Shown here one piece after another: positions 21,321 through 32,915 of a stretch of 64,000 nt of DNA. Below the pieces are notes generated by a model, which saw only the letters and a program-made list of their open reading frames with translations, searched no databases and had not been told where the DNA came from. This DNA comes from Begonia masoniana (lineage: Eukaryota > Streptophyta > Magnoliopsida > Cucurbitales > Begoniaceae), in NCBI GenBank assembly GCA_022432975.1, contig CM039510.1, positions 34,707,677 through 34,771,676 of the forward strand. The letters are read 5' to 3'. Each line of letters opens with the position of its first letter. Within the stretch, counting starts at the first letter, position 1. The position numbers and the translations under genes were made by a program.

Positions 21321-23755
21321 ACGTCTGCACTTCAAAGCTCCTCCTTGAAGATTCTTTCCAATCTCAACTTCTTGAGTTCACTTGATTAATATTCCAGTCG
21401 TCAATCAATATCTTACAAGACTCTTTCTTAAGGAGTCACCATTCATATGTTTTACAAGCAACAATAGAATTGAAATATTAATGAATACAATTCTCACCCA
21501 CTCTCAATGTGTGCAATCTCAAATTGATGAACTAGGAGAGGTGAGGGATCAGTTGAAGGCAAGAATTCTCAAGTAATAATTTGGCAGCACTTCGTTGCAA
21601 TTTTCAGATTAGGTGATTTTGCATGAGGCTTAATTCTTCTATTTATAGGGGGATTAATTAGGTTATTAACAACTTTTTGGTGATTAGCTTGCAAATTTGC
21701 ACAAGTTCAAATATTGAGATTTCCTCAAGCAATATGATTATATTATCTGAATTATAACTTAGAGTAAATAAAATTTAAGGTGTTAAGAGAGAAGAAATGC
21801 AACCGATTTGTTTACGAGGTTCGACCAATCTTGCATACGTTTGCGCTTCAAAGCTCCTCCTTGAAGATTCTTTCTAATCTCAACTTCTTAAGTTCACTTA
21901 ATTGATCTTCCGGTCATCAATCAATATCTTACAAGACTCTTCCTTAGGGTGCCACCCTTCACATGTTTTACAAGCAACAATAGAATTGAAATATCAATGA
22001 ATACAATTCTCATCCACTCTCAATGTGTACAATCTCAAATTGATGAACTAGGAGAGGTGAGGGATCAGTTGAAGGCAAGAATTCTCAAGTTATAATTTGG
22101 CAGCACTTCGATGCAATTTTCAGATTAGGTGATTTTGCATGAGGCATAACTCTTCTATTTATAGAGGGGATTAATTAGGTTATTAACAATTTTTTGGTTA
22201 TTAGCTTGCAAATTTGCACAAGTACAAATATTGGGATTTCCTCAAGCAATATGATTAAATTATCTAAATTATAACTTATAGTGAATAATATTTAAGGAGT
22301 TAAGAGAGAAGAAATGCAATCGATTTGTTAACGGGATTCGACTAATCTTGCCTACGTCCACTCTTCAAGGCTCCTCCTTGAAGATTCTTTTTAATCTCAA
22401 CTTCTTAAGTTCACTATTGATCTTCCGGTCGTCAATCAATATCTTACAAGACTCTTCCTTAGGGAGTCACCCTTCACACATTTTACAAGCAACAATGGAA
22501 TTGAAATATCAATAAATACAATTTTCACCCACTCTTAATGTGTACAATCTAAAATTGATGAACTGGGAGAGGTGAGAGATCAACGAAGGCAAGAATTCTT
22601 AGGTTATAATTTGGCAGCACTTCGCAATTTTTCAGATTAGGTGATTTTGCATGAGGCTTCACTCTTCTATCTATAAGGGTCTTAAAAAATCAGATAGTCC
22701 GATCTACACATCATCTAGATTGGTCGACACTTTGTTAACATTGTGTGTTATTTTTAAAACCGTTCAATAACTAGGTTAATTAGGTTATTAACAACTTTTT
22801 GGTGATTAGCTTACAAATTTGCACAAGTTCAAATATTTAGATTTCCTTAAGCAATATGATTAAATTATCTGAATTATAAATTAGAGTGAATAAAATTTAA
22901 GCAGTTAAGAGAGAAGAAATGCAACCGATTTCTTAACGGGGTTCGACCAATCTTGCCTATGTCCGCGCTTCAAGGCTTCTCTTTGAAGATTATTTCCAAT
23001 ATCAACTTCTTGAGTTCACTTGATTGATCTTTCAGTCATCAATCAATTTCTTATAAGACTCTTCCTTAGAGAGTCACCCTTCACACGTTTTACAAGCAAC
23101 AATAGAATTGAAATATCAATGAATATAATTCTCACTCACTCTCAATGTACAATCTCAAATTGATAAACTAGGAGAGGAGAGGGATCAGTTGAAGGCAAGA
23201 ATTCTCAAGTTATAATTTGGCAGCACTTCGTTACAATTTTCAGATTAGGTGATTTGGCATGAGGCTTCACTCTTCTATTTATAAGGGTCTTAAAAATTAG
23301 ACAGTCCGGTCGACACATCATTTAGATCGGTCGACACTTTGTTAACATTGTGTGTTATTTTTAAAGTCATTCAACAACTAGGTTAATCAGGTTATTAACA
23401 ACTTTTTGGTGATTAGATTACAAATTTGCACAACTTCAAATATTGGGATTTCCTCGAGCAATATGATTAAATTATCTGAATTATAACTTAGAGTGAATAA
23501 AATTTAAGGAGTTAAGAGAGAAGACTATTTGCAATCTCAACTTCTTGAGTTCAATTGATTGATCTTCTGGTCGTCAATCAATATCTTACAAGACTCTTTC
23601 TTAAGGAGCCACCCTTCACACGTTTTACAAGCAACAATAGAATTGAAATATTAATGAATACAATTCTCACCCACTCTCAATATGTACAATATCAAATTGA
23701 TGAAACTAGGAGAACTGAGAGATTAGTTGAAGGGAAAAATCCTAAACTAGGTTAA
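21321..23755 (-). repeat. Tandem array of a copia-LTR-like segment, about 4.5 copies
   Basis: Four full units and a partial fifth, recognised by CTTCAAGGCTCCTCCTTGAAG-like blocks starting at 21321, 21837, 22354 and 22959 (spacing 516, 517 and 605 bp). Units 3 and 4 carry an extra segment of about 90 bp (near 22676-22775 and 23285-23385). Each unit holds CTATTTATAG, a TATA box if read on the minus strand, hence the strand call. The block resembles the GTTCGGCCAA...CCTTGAAGATTC segment of the SIRE-like LTR at 24480-24535, so this is probably an amplified copia LTR fragment. The small ORFs inside are not credible genes. Confidence 0.75.
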
Positions 23756-23759
23756 AAAA

Positions 23760-24322
23760 ATGAAAACTAGGAGCAGTATCATTCGTGAACTAGACTGGGA
23801 CAAGGAGGTTCCCAAGACCGATAACCAATCCCCACAAAAGGGAGAGTCAAGTGTCCAAGGACAACTTGATGATTTGAGCCAAAAGGTAAACCACCTTTTA
23901 GGAGTCCTAGCTGACCGAGTGAGGGAACACCACCCCTAGGAGGAGGAGAACCGAACCACCTAGGAGAGAATTTTGAGACCGAGAGTATTCGGATGAGGAA
24001 TGGACTGAAGAAAGTGATGAGGATTATACTTTAAACCATCATAGGACAACAAAGATTTTAGGCACGTTAAATTAAACATTCTCTCATTCAACGGAGCCTA
24101 TGATGGAGATACCTTCCTTGATTAGGTTGATAAGGTGGAAAAGATGTTCGAGTGCTACGAGTACTCCGAAAGACTTAAGATACAACTAGTAGCGGTGGAG
24201 CTAATGGCATATGCTTCACTATGGGGGGACAACGTTAAAGCCCAAAGGATGAGAGAACGAGAGGAACCTGTTACCACTTGGAGGGTTATGAAGACCCTCA
24301 TGAGGAAACGATTCGTACCTAG
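23760..24322 (+). pseudogene. CRM-like gypsy element B: start of Gag (split by insertion)
   Basis: It starts at ATG 23760 (MKTRSS), aligned with the Gag start of element A, and carries several stops and frame changes before an open part from 24135 (MEKMFECYEYSERLK, then MRKRFVPS at the end). The gene is interrupted at 24322 by the SIRE-like element and resumes at 35968. No PBS or leader precedes the ATG; the copia-LTR-like array abuts it instead. Confidence 0.85.
24318..24322. repeat. Target-site duplication CCTAG (left)
   Basis: CCTAG is repeated at 35963-35967 immediately outside the two LTR ends of the SIRE-like element. Removing the insertion and one copy restores the Gag reading frame of the host element. 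Confidence 0.95.
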
Positions 24323-26985
24323 TGTGGGATCGGTATTGTCTAAGAGGGGGGGTGAATTAGACTTTTTAAATTAACTTAATTTTCTAAATCAATTTCTCTC
24401 TGGAATAAAGTTTATAAAATAATAGCATACAATCAAATAAAGTAAAAGAGTGAGAGAAAATTCGACACCACAGTTTTTAACGTGGTTCGGCCAAACTGCC
24501 TACGTCCACGCTCCAAGGCTCCCCCTTGAAGATTCCTTACTTCTCCTCAACGAGAAATGCTGATCGAACTTTACGGGCTTCGATCCACAGCCTTACACAA
24601 TCCCAGATTGAACTTTACGGGCGTCAATCCACTGCCTTACAGGGTTTTCAGATTTGAATCACAGATTACAATAATCTACAAACTCTCAAAACAGAATCTC
24701 AAGTTTTGGAAAGGAGAGATGTAGATAGAATTACAGAGTATGGATAATTTCAAGTTAGGGCTCAGCAATGAATTTTTCGCAAAAGTTGTTCCTTCGTGCT
24801 CTAACCTTGGCTTAAATACTTTGTATGTTCGTCGGCTCTTGACTTCAATGCTCCTTATCCAATAGTGGAAACTTTGATACCGTTGGAGCAGCTTTCGTAG
24901 AATTTCAGGTAGCCGTTGCCGTCTGTAGTTGCAAATCATCGTCGACATTAATGTTCTGTAGTTAAGACTGAAAACGACGTCACTGTAGCTTCGCGCTAAT
25001 TTTGAATTCTGGCGGAAGACAATGTTGTTTTAGTCTTGAATCACCATCGGTGGATGCAACTTCAAAAATATAGAACCAGCATAAGATGATGAGTCTTTAG
25101 AACGCTGAAACGGTGTCGGATGATGAAGCTTTAACATATTGAACCGGCATAGGATGATAAAAGCTTTAGACGTCTTCCGGCTTTGTCGTTTAGTGAGCGT
25201 AGGGTGTCTTCTTTGAATCTCATCCGATTTTGTCGTCTAGTGACCGGTGGAGTTCTTCTTCAAAGTCATCCACCTTGTCGTTTAGTGAGCAGGTGGACAG
25301 AGGCATTTTACACACCCGCCTTTGTCGTTTAGCGAGAGGTGGACTAAGGCATTTTACACACCCGCCATTGTCGTTTAGCGAGCGGTGGACTAAGGCATTT
25401 TACTCATCTGCCTTTGTCGTTTAGCGAGCGGTGGACTAAGGCATTTTACTCATCTGCCTTTGTCGTTTAGCGAGCGGTGGACTAAGGCATTTTACTCATC
25501 TGCCTTTGTCGTTTAGCGAGCGGTGGACTAAGGCATTTTACTCATCCGCCTTTGTCATTTAGTGACCGGTGGACTAAGGCATTTTACTCATCTGCCTTTG
25601 TCGTTTAGTGACCGGTGGACTAAGGCATTTTACTCATCTGCCTTTGTCGTTTAGCGAGCGGTGGACAAAGGCATTTTACACATCTGCCTTTGTCGTTTAG
25701 CGAGCGGTGGACTAAGGCATTTTACTCATCTGCCTTTGTCGTTTAGTGACCGGTGGACTAAGGCATTTTACTCATCTGCCTTTGTCGTTTAGCGAGCGGT
25801 GGACTAAGGCATTTTACTCATCTGCCTTTGTCGTTTAGCGAGCGGTGGACTAAGGCATTTTACTCATCTGCCTTTGTCGTTTAGCGAGCGGTGGACTAAG
25901 GCATTTTACTCATCTGCCTTTGTCGTTTAGCGAGCGGTGGACTAAGGCATTTTACTCATCTGCCTTTGTCGTTTAGTGACCGGTGGACTAAGGCATTTTA
26001 CTCATCTGCCTTTGTCGTTTAGCGAGCGGTGGACTAAGGCATTTTACTCATCTGCCTTTGTCGTTTAGCGAGCGGTGGACTAAGGCATTTTACTCATCTG
26101 CCTTTGTCGTTTAGCGAGCGGTGGACTAAGGCATTTTACTCATCTGCCTTTGTCGTTTAGCGAGCGGTGGACTAAGGCATTTTACTCATCTGCCTTTGTC
26201 GTTTAGCGAGCGGTGGACTAAGGCATTTTACTCATCTGCCTTTGTCGTTTAGCGAGCGGTGGACTAAGGCATTTTACTCATCTGCCTTTGTCGTTTAGCG
26301 AGCGGTGGACTAAGGCATTTTACTCATCTGCCTTTGTCGTTTAGCGAGCGGTGGACTAAGGCATTTTACTCATCTGCCTTTGTCGTTTAGCGAGCGGTGG
26401 ACTAAGGCATTTTACTCATCTGCCTTTGTCGTTTAGCGAGCGGTGGACTAAGGCATTTTACTCATCTGCCTTTGTCGTTTAGCGAGCGGTGGACTAAGGC
26501 ATTTTACTCATCTGCCTTTGTCGTTTAGCGAGCGGTGGACTAAGGCATTTTACTCATCTGCCTTTGTCGTTTAGCGAGCGGTGGACTAAGGCATTTTACT
26601 CATCTGCCTTTGTCGTTTAGCGAGCGGTGGACTAAGGCATTTTACTCATCTGCCTTTGTCGTTTAGCGAGCGGTGGACTAAGGCATTTTACTCATCCGCC
26701 TTTGTCATTTAGTGACCGGTGGACTAAGGCATTTTACTCATCTGCCTTTGTCGTTTAGCGAGCGGTGGACTAAGGCATTTTACTCATCTGCCTTTGTCGT
26801 TTAGCGAGCGGTGGACTAAGGCATTTTACTCATATGCATTAGATAACTAAAATACTCTTTTTAAGGGCATTTCCAATTGATTAAAATCCTTGCATAAATC
26901 AATGTAAACATAATCAAATTATATATTTATCAATCAAGTACATCGTCAAAAACTTAGTTAGACTTAAACACTAATTAAGTCAACA
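24323..26985 (-). repeat. 3' LTR of SIRE-like element (2,663 bp, array expanded)
   Basis: Outer end TGTGGGATCGG at 24323, inner end AGTCAACA at 26985, next to the polypurine tract. On the minus strand the array lies upstream of a TATA-like AGTATTTAAGCC (24809-24820), so in U3. The single motif GACGTCA near 24975 and CCATCGGTGGATGC near 25045 also occur in the other LTR. Confidence 0.93.
25230..26837. repeat. 46-bp minisatellite in the SIRE-like 3' LTR
   Basis: Units anchored on TTGTCGTTTAG recur every 46 bp from 25368 to 26794 (31 exact intervals, 32 units), with three more divergent units before (25230, 25275, 25322). Each unit contains TTTGTCGTTTAGCGAGCGG. A minority read GTGACCGG instead of GCGAGCGG. 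A distinctive CATCCGCCTTTGTCATTTAG variant occurs twice, about 25 units apart (near 25547 and 26697), suggesting block duplication. Confidence 0.95.
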
Positions 26986-27000
26986 ATCTCCTCCTTTTTT
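26986..27000 (-). promoter_or_regulatory. Polypurine tract of SIRE-like element
   Basis: On the minus strand AAAAAAGGAGGAGAT lies directly before the LTR start TGTTGAC. Confidence 0.85.
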
Positions 27001-27359
27001 ATGATGACAACCTATAAGTTTGATTAAGTATAACCCTCCCCCATAATCCTAGCTCCCCCATGGCAAAAGCATATAATCCAGAAACAGACACAGAGCATAC
27101 CACAATTTCACAGACATGCAGATATCCAGAATTTCAGTTTTCCAAAATATGCATACTCGAATCATAGTAACAATAACTAAGTACACATGCATATCCATCA
27201 TCAATCAAATATATTCTCCCCCATTGACATTATCAAAAACAATCAGAGAGAGAGACAGCAAAAGCGATGCATTCAACAAAAGAATATCAATAAGTAAAAA
27301 GCAGAGAAATCAAAAACAGATGGAAATCAGAAAAACATTGTAGTTTAAAAATATATCTC
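27001..27359 (-). other. 3' untranslated region of SIRE-like element
   Basis: Non-coding sequence between the third ORF and the polypurine tract. It has a few GGGGGAG-like purine boxes on the minus strand (near 27040 and 27215) but no gene. Confidence 0.6.
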
Positions 27360-29498
27360 CTATTTACAGAAATCTAAAAATTTCTTCCAAAAAGCATGAA
27401 TGATCCACGTGTCCACTTCAAGGTGCGGGGAGAAATAATCATCCACGAGGGCTTGAAGGGATTCAAGATCATGAGGGAGTGGTGCTTGATAGACTACCAA
27501 GTCCATACATGGAGGAGGAGGTGGTGATGCGACTGGAGAGACTGCCAAGTCCACACTAGGAGGCTGATCCAAAAGAGGGACAGAGGATGATGACTCGACA
27601 GGAGGTCCAGCAGAAGATACTTCCATTGGACTGGCTGGCTCAGGGGAAGACACACGAGTAGGAGGAGCAACAGGAGTAGTAAATTGGAGTTCTGCCTCCT
27701 GAAGATCTAAAGGCGGGAATCGAATAGAGTCTTCAAAAACCTCAGATCTGCAAAGGGGAAGGATGAGGGCTTCTGAGCAAGCCTCCGGGAAAGAAGGAGG
27801 ACTAGATGGTCCCGGTAGAAAAGCCTCAAATTGAGACTTGAGCGATTGATGATTCAGGGCTGCAATTTCCTTATGTCTGTCCATTTTCTTAGACAGCAGA
27901 GCAAGTCCTGTATCCAACGCGATGCCCATGTCCAATTTGATCTGCCTCAGTTGATCATCTATTTGCTCCTGAACAGAAGTGATGGCAGTACCTAGGCTGA
28001 CTATGCTGGACTGCAAGGTATTAAACTGATCCTCACTGATGAAAAATCTCCGCTGATAGGTCTGAGGAGATGCAGGAGTAACTGAGGGGATTGGTGAAGA
28101 AATAGGGACTGGTGGAGCTGGTAGAGCAAGTGGAGTAGGTTGGACAGGAGAGGGAATGTGTAGGGTATGTGGTGGTTCAACTGATGGAGAAAGATGGACT
28201 GGTGAAGAAGGTTGGACAGGTGAAGGCAGAGAGGGCAACAGCTGTGTTGGTGGAGGGGAAGAGGGTTCCTCTGGAATGAGAGGGGACATAGAAGGTAAAG
28301 TGGAATAACCCACTGATGTAGGAGGTGAACGAGGTGGAGGAGGAGAGGAGAGATGAGGAAGGCTAGGAAAATAAGGGGCAGACATTGCTTCAAAGGGATG
28401 AGCTAGATAGGAGGAAGCAGGGGGTCTTGGCATTGGTGGAGGAAGGTGGGAGCGTGAGACCAGAGAATGAGGAGGGAAAATATCAAAGGCAGGGATCTCT
28501 GAGTCACCACTTCCTTCTTGCATTGAGGACTCTTCATCCAAAGGCAATTTCCTTTTGCCTTTTCTGACAACAGCTACCGTTGTAGCCCTCTGCTTGGACT
28601 GATCCAGTACAAACTTCCCTTGACGTGTTCTCTTAATTCTCATCCTGGACAAGGTGGATTTAGAATAATAACTGGATGGTTTGAGACAGGAAGGATCCTC
28701 ATCCTCTTGAAATTCAACCTCAAATTTCTGAAAGATCTTCATAAGAAAGAGGTTATAGGGAAAAGATGTAGGCCCTGAACAAACACTCTGAATCATCCTT
28801 CTCAGAATAATATATCCTATATCAACCGGGGTCTTTTGATAGAGGGCAAAAAGAATAACAAATTCCATGCAGCTAATATCATCATAGTGACCACTCTTAG
28901 GAATGACATTATAACATATCATCTGATGGAGAAGACGAGCTCTAATAGATAAATGTCTGCTCTTTAAGGAATTGGGAATGTTGTGTGGGTCTAGAGCAAT
29001 CTCTTTCAAAAATTGTTCTCCATCAGGAGTTCTAAGAAAAGGGGGTTCTTGCCTGGTTGAAAAGATTTTGGGATGTTGATCGAGATGAGGACTCCCCAGT
29101 AGTTCATTGATGGATTGGGAAGTTAGAACTATGCGTTTTCCATACACATAGCTCGAAATGGTTGATTGGTCAGAAGGATAACTAAGATTGGCATAGAACA
29201 TCCTAATAGCAGTAGGGTAAAAGAAAGATTCTACTTCAAACAACCCTATTAATCCAATGTCAGTCAAGGGTGCTACAATGTTTAAGGCAACTAACTCGTC
29301 TGGAACAATACCACGACTTGGAATCAATTTCTTATACTTAAAGTCGTCGTGATACCTGACTCCAGCGGCCTCGTTGAGGAAATAGAGCGATGGCCAACTA
29401 TTCGCTCGAGGAATCACTCGTTGTGAACGAGCAGTGGTTTTGGCTTTCTTTTTCGCTGGTTCAGCAACAGCTCGAGATGAAGAACCCAGATGATCCAT
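27360..29498 (-). CDS. Envelope-position protein of SIRE-like element (712 aa), intact
   Basis: This is the third ORF between RNase H and the 3' LTR, the place of the 'env-like' ORF in SIRE/Maximus elements. The product begins MDHLGSSSRAVAEPAKKKAK, a basic leader. Residues about 30-280 resemble the plant-transposon-protein domain seen in envelope-position ORFs (SLYFLNEAAGVRYH, FYANLSYP, GKRIVLTSQSINELLG). Residues about 345-500 are proline/serine-rich with many PSPVQPS-like repeats. Residues about 510-590 look helical and may form a coiled coil (QRRFFISEDQFNTLQSSIVS onward). I see no signal peptide or clear membrane segment, so an envelope role is only positional. No stop or frameshift interrupts it, unlike gag and pol. 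The ATG at 29498 is the first in frame after a 298-nt spacer. Confidence 0.88.
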   Translation of the reverse strand: MDHLGSSSRAVAEPAKKKAKTTARSQRVIPRANSWPSLYFLNEAAGVRYHDDFKYKKLIPSRGIVPDELVALNIVAPLTDIGLIGLFEVESFFYPTAIRMFYANLSYPSDQSTISSYVYGKRIVLTSQSINELLGSPHLDQHPKIFSTRQEPPFLRTPDGEQFLKEIALDPHNIPNSLKSRHLSIRARLLHQMICYNVIPKSGHYDDISCMEFVILFALYQKTPVDIGYIILRRMIQSVCSGPTSFPYNLFLMKIFQKFEVEFQEDEDPSCLKPSSYYSKSTLSRMRIKRTRQGKFVLDQSKQRATTVAVVRKGKRKLPLDEESSMQEGSGDSEIPAFDIFPPHSLVSRSHLPPPMPRPPASSYLAHPFEAMSAPYFPSLPHLSSPPPPRSPPTSVGYSTLPSMSPLIPEEPSSPPPTQLLPSLPSPVQPSSPVHLSPSVEPPHTLHIPSPVQPTPLALPAPPVPISSPIPSVTPASPQTYQRRFFISEDQFNTLQSSIVSLGTAITSVQEQIDDQLRQIKLDMGIALDTGLALLSKKMDRHKEIAALNHQSLKSQFEAFLPGPSSPPSFPEACSEALILPLCRSEVFEDSIRFPPLDLQEAELQFTTPVAPPTRVSSPEPASPMEVSSAGPPVESSSSVPLLDQPPSVDLAVSPVASPPPPPCMDLVVYQAPLPHDLESLQALVDDYFSPHLEVDTWIIHAFWKKFLDFCK

Positions 29499-29796
29499 TG
29501 GAAAGGTTCTGTGAAGAAGACCTAGAGAGAAAAGGTTGAAGGCAGAGGTTTTTCTGTAAGGGCGCGAAAGATGAAGCGTTTCTGAGCAGTAGCTAAGTTT
29601 AAAAGAATAGAACCACGCCTGACGTGATGAAGACGCACGTGTAACAACGATATCACCCGATGGGTGACACGTGTCAACAGAAAAGAAAATACATCATCCG
29701 GTGCATAGACATCATCCGGTTAGTGAAGAAAAACATCATCCGGTTATCTACAAATCTGACCACTCTCTCACAGGAAAGATTTCCAACAGAAGAAAC
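29499..29796 (-). other. Spacer between pol and the envelope-position ORF
   Basis: No gene. The plus strand carries three ACATCATCCGGT repeats within 29690-29745, the same CATC-CCGG vocabulary found in the LTR motif module. Confidence 0.7.
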
Positions 29797-30632
29797 TTAG
29801 CTTTTCTCAACCCGTATGAGACCTAGCCTTATTCTTATATTATTGAAGGTCTTTTCATCCAAAGGCTTGGTAAAAATATCAGCTAATTGATCAACAGAAT
29901 TAACAAATTCTAAGGTAATATCACCTTTTTGTACATGGTCTCTTATAAAGTGATATCTGACCTCTACATGCTTAGTTCTAGAATGCTGAATTGGATTCTT
30001 AGAAATATTAATTGCACTGGTGTTGTCACACCGAATAGGAATCCTATCATAAAACAGATTATAGTCTTCTAGAGTTTGTTTCATCCAAAGCATTTGAGCA
30101 CAACAACTGCCTGCAGCAATATATTCACTCTCAGCAGTTGATAATGCAACAGAATTCTGTTTCTTAGAGTACCAGGAGACTAAAGATTCACCTAAGAACT
30201 GACAGGTGCCACTAGTACTTTTTCTATCAACGAGACTACCTGCATAATTAGAATCTGAATATCCAATCAGATTAAAAGAAGTGTCCTTTGAATACCATAA
30301 TCCTAAATCATAAGTCTCACTCAAATATTTGAAAATCCTTTTTACAGCAGATAAATGAGACTCCTTAGGGGCAGCTTGGAATCTAGCACATAAACAAACA
30401 CTAAATAGAATATCTGGCCTACTGGCAGTCAGATATAACAAAGAACCAATCATACCACGATATTTCTTAATGTCCACACTTATACCGTTTTCATCTTTGT
30501 CCAATTCGGTTGTGGTACTCATGGGAGTTCTAGAAGATTTGACAGAATCTAAACCAAATTTCTTTAAGAGCTCTTTGATGTATTTTTCTTGACAAAAGAA
30601 AATTCCATCAGGAGATTAGCTAATCTGAAATC
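29797..30632 (-). pseudogene. SIRE-like pol: RT C-terminus and RNase H
   Basis: An open stretch 30522-29797 begins MSTTTELDKDE after a damaged RT segment (30632-30523). It contains the copia RNase H signatures SDSNYAGSLVDRKSTSG and ALSTAESEYIAA, and ends ADIFTKPLDEKTFN...LGLIRVEKS. Upstream, a one-base loss in a T run near 30640 shifts the frame and a TAA follows about 25 nt later, cutting this part from the rest of RT. Confidence 0.9.
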
Positions 30633-31610
30633 CTAAGAAAATTTTAACTCCCCCATCATACTCATCTCAAATTCACTTTGCATGAGGGAGGAAAACTCAT
30701 TACACATGTTGACATTAGTTGATCCAAAAATAATGTCATCGACATAAATTTGAACTAACAGAATATCCTTATCCTTTTGCATGGTAAATAGAGTTGAGTC
30801 GGTGTTACCCTTTTTGAAATTCCTTTCCTCAAGAAAGTTCCTCAATCTATCATACCAAGCTCTAGGAGCCTGTTTAAGACCATAGAGAGCTTTCTTTAAT
30901 TTATAGACATGGTCGGGTTTGTCAAAAGCTTCAAAACCTAAGGGTTGCTCAACATAAACTTCTTCTGTAATATAACCATTTAAGAATACACTCTTTACAT
31001 CCATTTGAAAGAGTGTGAAGTTTTTGTAGCAAGCAAAAGCAAGGAGCATCCTAATTGACTCTAATCTAGCTACAGGGGCAAAAGATTCCTCAAAATCAAT
31101 ATCCTCTTCTTGAGAGTATCCCTTAGCAACTAATCTAGCCTTGTTTCTCACAACAATTCCATTTTCATCCAATTTATTCTTATAAACCCATTTAGTTCCA
31201 ATAATGGGATGATCCTTAGGCCGTGGAACAAGTTCCCATACCTTGCTCCTTTCAAATTGATTTAGCTCTTCTTGCATAGCTAAAATCCAATACTCATCAT
31301 TCTCGGCCTCTTCAAACTTCTTAGGCTCTACTTGAGAGATAAATGCCACATTGGCACAGAGATTCCTAAGAGATGATCTAGTCTTAACTTCTAGAGAAGG
31401 ATCACCTAAGACTTCATCTATTGGATGGTTTCTGACATATTTCCAGTCTCTAGGGAGAGTAGGATTTTCATCCTTGACAGGAACAATATCTAGAGAAGTA
31501 GATGAGGGTTTTAAGGATTTTTCTACTTGTAGTGAATCTGAGGGTTTTTCTAAGGAAAGAGAGTCCAAATGATTTTCCAAAGTGACATCATCATCTACAT
31601 TGATTGTGGG
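30633..31610 (-). pseudogene. SIRE-like pol: reverse transcriptase
   Basis: An open frame 31580-30633 carries the copia [65 protein letters not shown] and the active-site YVDDIIFGS. It is separated from integrase by a stop at 31611-31613 and from RNase H by a frameshift near 30640. Confidence 0.92.
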
Positions 31611-32915
31611 TTAAGGGGACTCATCAAAGTTAACATGAATTGTTTCCTCTACAACTAGAGTTCTCCTATTGAATACTCTATATACTTTACTAGTAAGAGA
31701 ATAACCAAGAAAAATTCCAAGATCATATTTGGAATCGAATTTTCCTAAGTTATCCTTAGTGTTGAGAATAAAGCATTTACTACCAAATGCTCTAAAGTAT
31801 TTAACAGAAGGTGTTTTTCCACTCCAGAGTTCATATGGAGTTTTCTCAAGAATAGGTCTTATGGAGACCCGATTGAGCACATAACAAGCTGTTGCAACAG
31901 CTTCAGCCCAGAAATACTTAGGAAGAGAATTTTCATTTAGCATGGTTCGGGCTAGTTCTTGTAGAGACCTATTTTTCCTCTCAACAACACCATTTTGCTG
32001 AGTGGTTCTAGGAGAGGAGAAATTGTGCTCAATTCCGTACTTGAGACACAAGAGTTCAAATCTCTCATTTTCAAATTCTCCACCATGATCACTACGAATA
32101 GCAACTATGGTGAGCTCCTTTTCATTTTGAACTCTTTTCCTAAAGCTAGAAAAGGTATCAAAAGTCTCATCCTTAGACTTCAGAAAGAATACCTAAGTGA
32201 ATCTAGAGAAGTCGTCAACAATGACATAAGCATAGAATTTTCCACCTAGACTAGCTATATTGGAAGGACCGAAGAGGTCCATGTGGAGAAGTTGGAGAGG
32301 CTTGGAAGTTGAAATTTCATTCTTCGATGCAAAGGAACTTTTGATCTGCTTACCCATTTGGCAGGCTTCACAGACCTTATCCTTTTCAAAGGATATCTTA
32401 GGAATCCCTCTAACTAAATTATCCTTAGTAATCTTAGCTAAGGTATCCATTCCTACATGTCCTAATTTCCTATGCCAAATCCAGCTATCATTAGAGGAAT
32501 TAACAGTAAAACATTTTTCATTATCACAAACAATATTATCTAAGTCAATGATATAGATATTTTCTTTCCTAAAGCCAGTAAAGAGATTTTTACCACTTGC
32601 AGCATCTTTAATTATGCAGGAATTTGACTTAAAAATCACCTTATATCCTTTATCACATAACTGGCTAATACTAAGTAAATTATGCTTCAATCCATCAACT
32701 AATAACACATTCTCAATAACAGAATTAATATTGTTACCTATATTGCCTATGCCAACAATCTTGCCCTTTTGGTTCCCCCCAAAAGTAACACTGCCCTTCT
32801 TCTTGTTGACACTAGCAAACTTGGTTGAGTCTCCCGTCATATGTCTTGAACAACCACTGTCAAGGTACCACTGATTCTTTCCGGGAGAGCAGTCAACCTG
32901 CAAAACAGTGATCAA
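31611..32915 (-). pseudogene. SIRE-like pol: protease and integrase
   Basis: 32915-32193 holds protease (WYLDSGCSRHMTG), the GAG-pre-integrase zinc region (WHRKLGHVGMDTL ... CEACQMGK) and the start of the integrase core (LLHMDLFGPSN, VDDFSRF). A TAG at 32193-32195 (minus) replaces what is normally Trp in VDDFSRFTW. The core resumes and runs through SDHGGEFEN and TTQQNGVVERKNRSLQE to 31611. Two nonsense changes in this span indicate a dead copy. Confidence 0.92.

Noticed and set aside
25230..26837. Regular repeats that could be taken for a CRISPR array
   Set aside because: Units are contiguous with no unique spacers, no cas genes are present, and they lie within a plant copia LTR; they are a minisatellite. 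The same holds for 44611-46103 and 53351-55847.
27360..29498. A host gene coding for a proline-rich protein
   Set aside because: It lies between RNase H and the polypurine tract of one element bounded by a perfect duplication, at the place and with the domain type of SIRE third ORFs.
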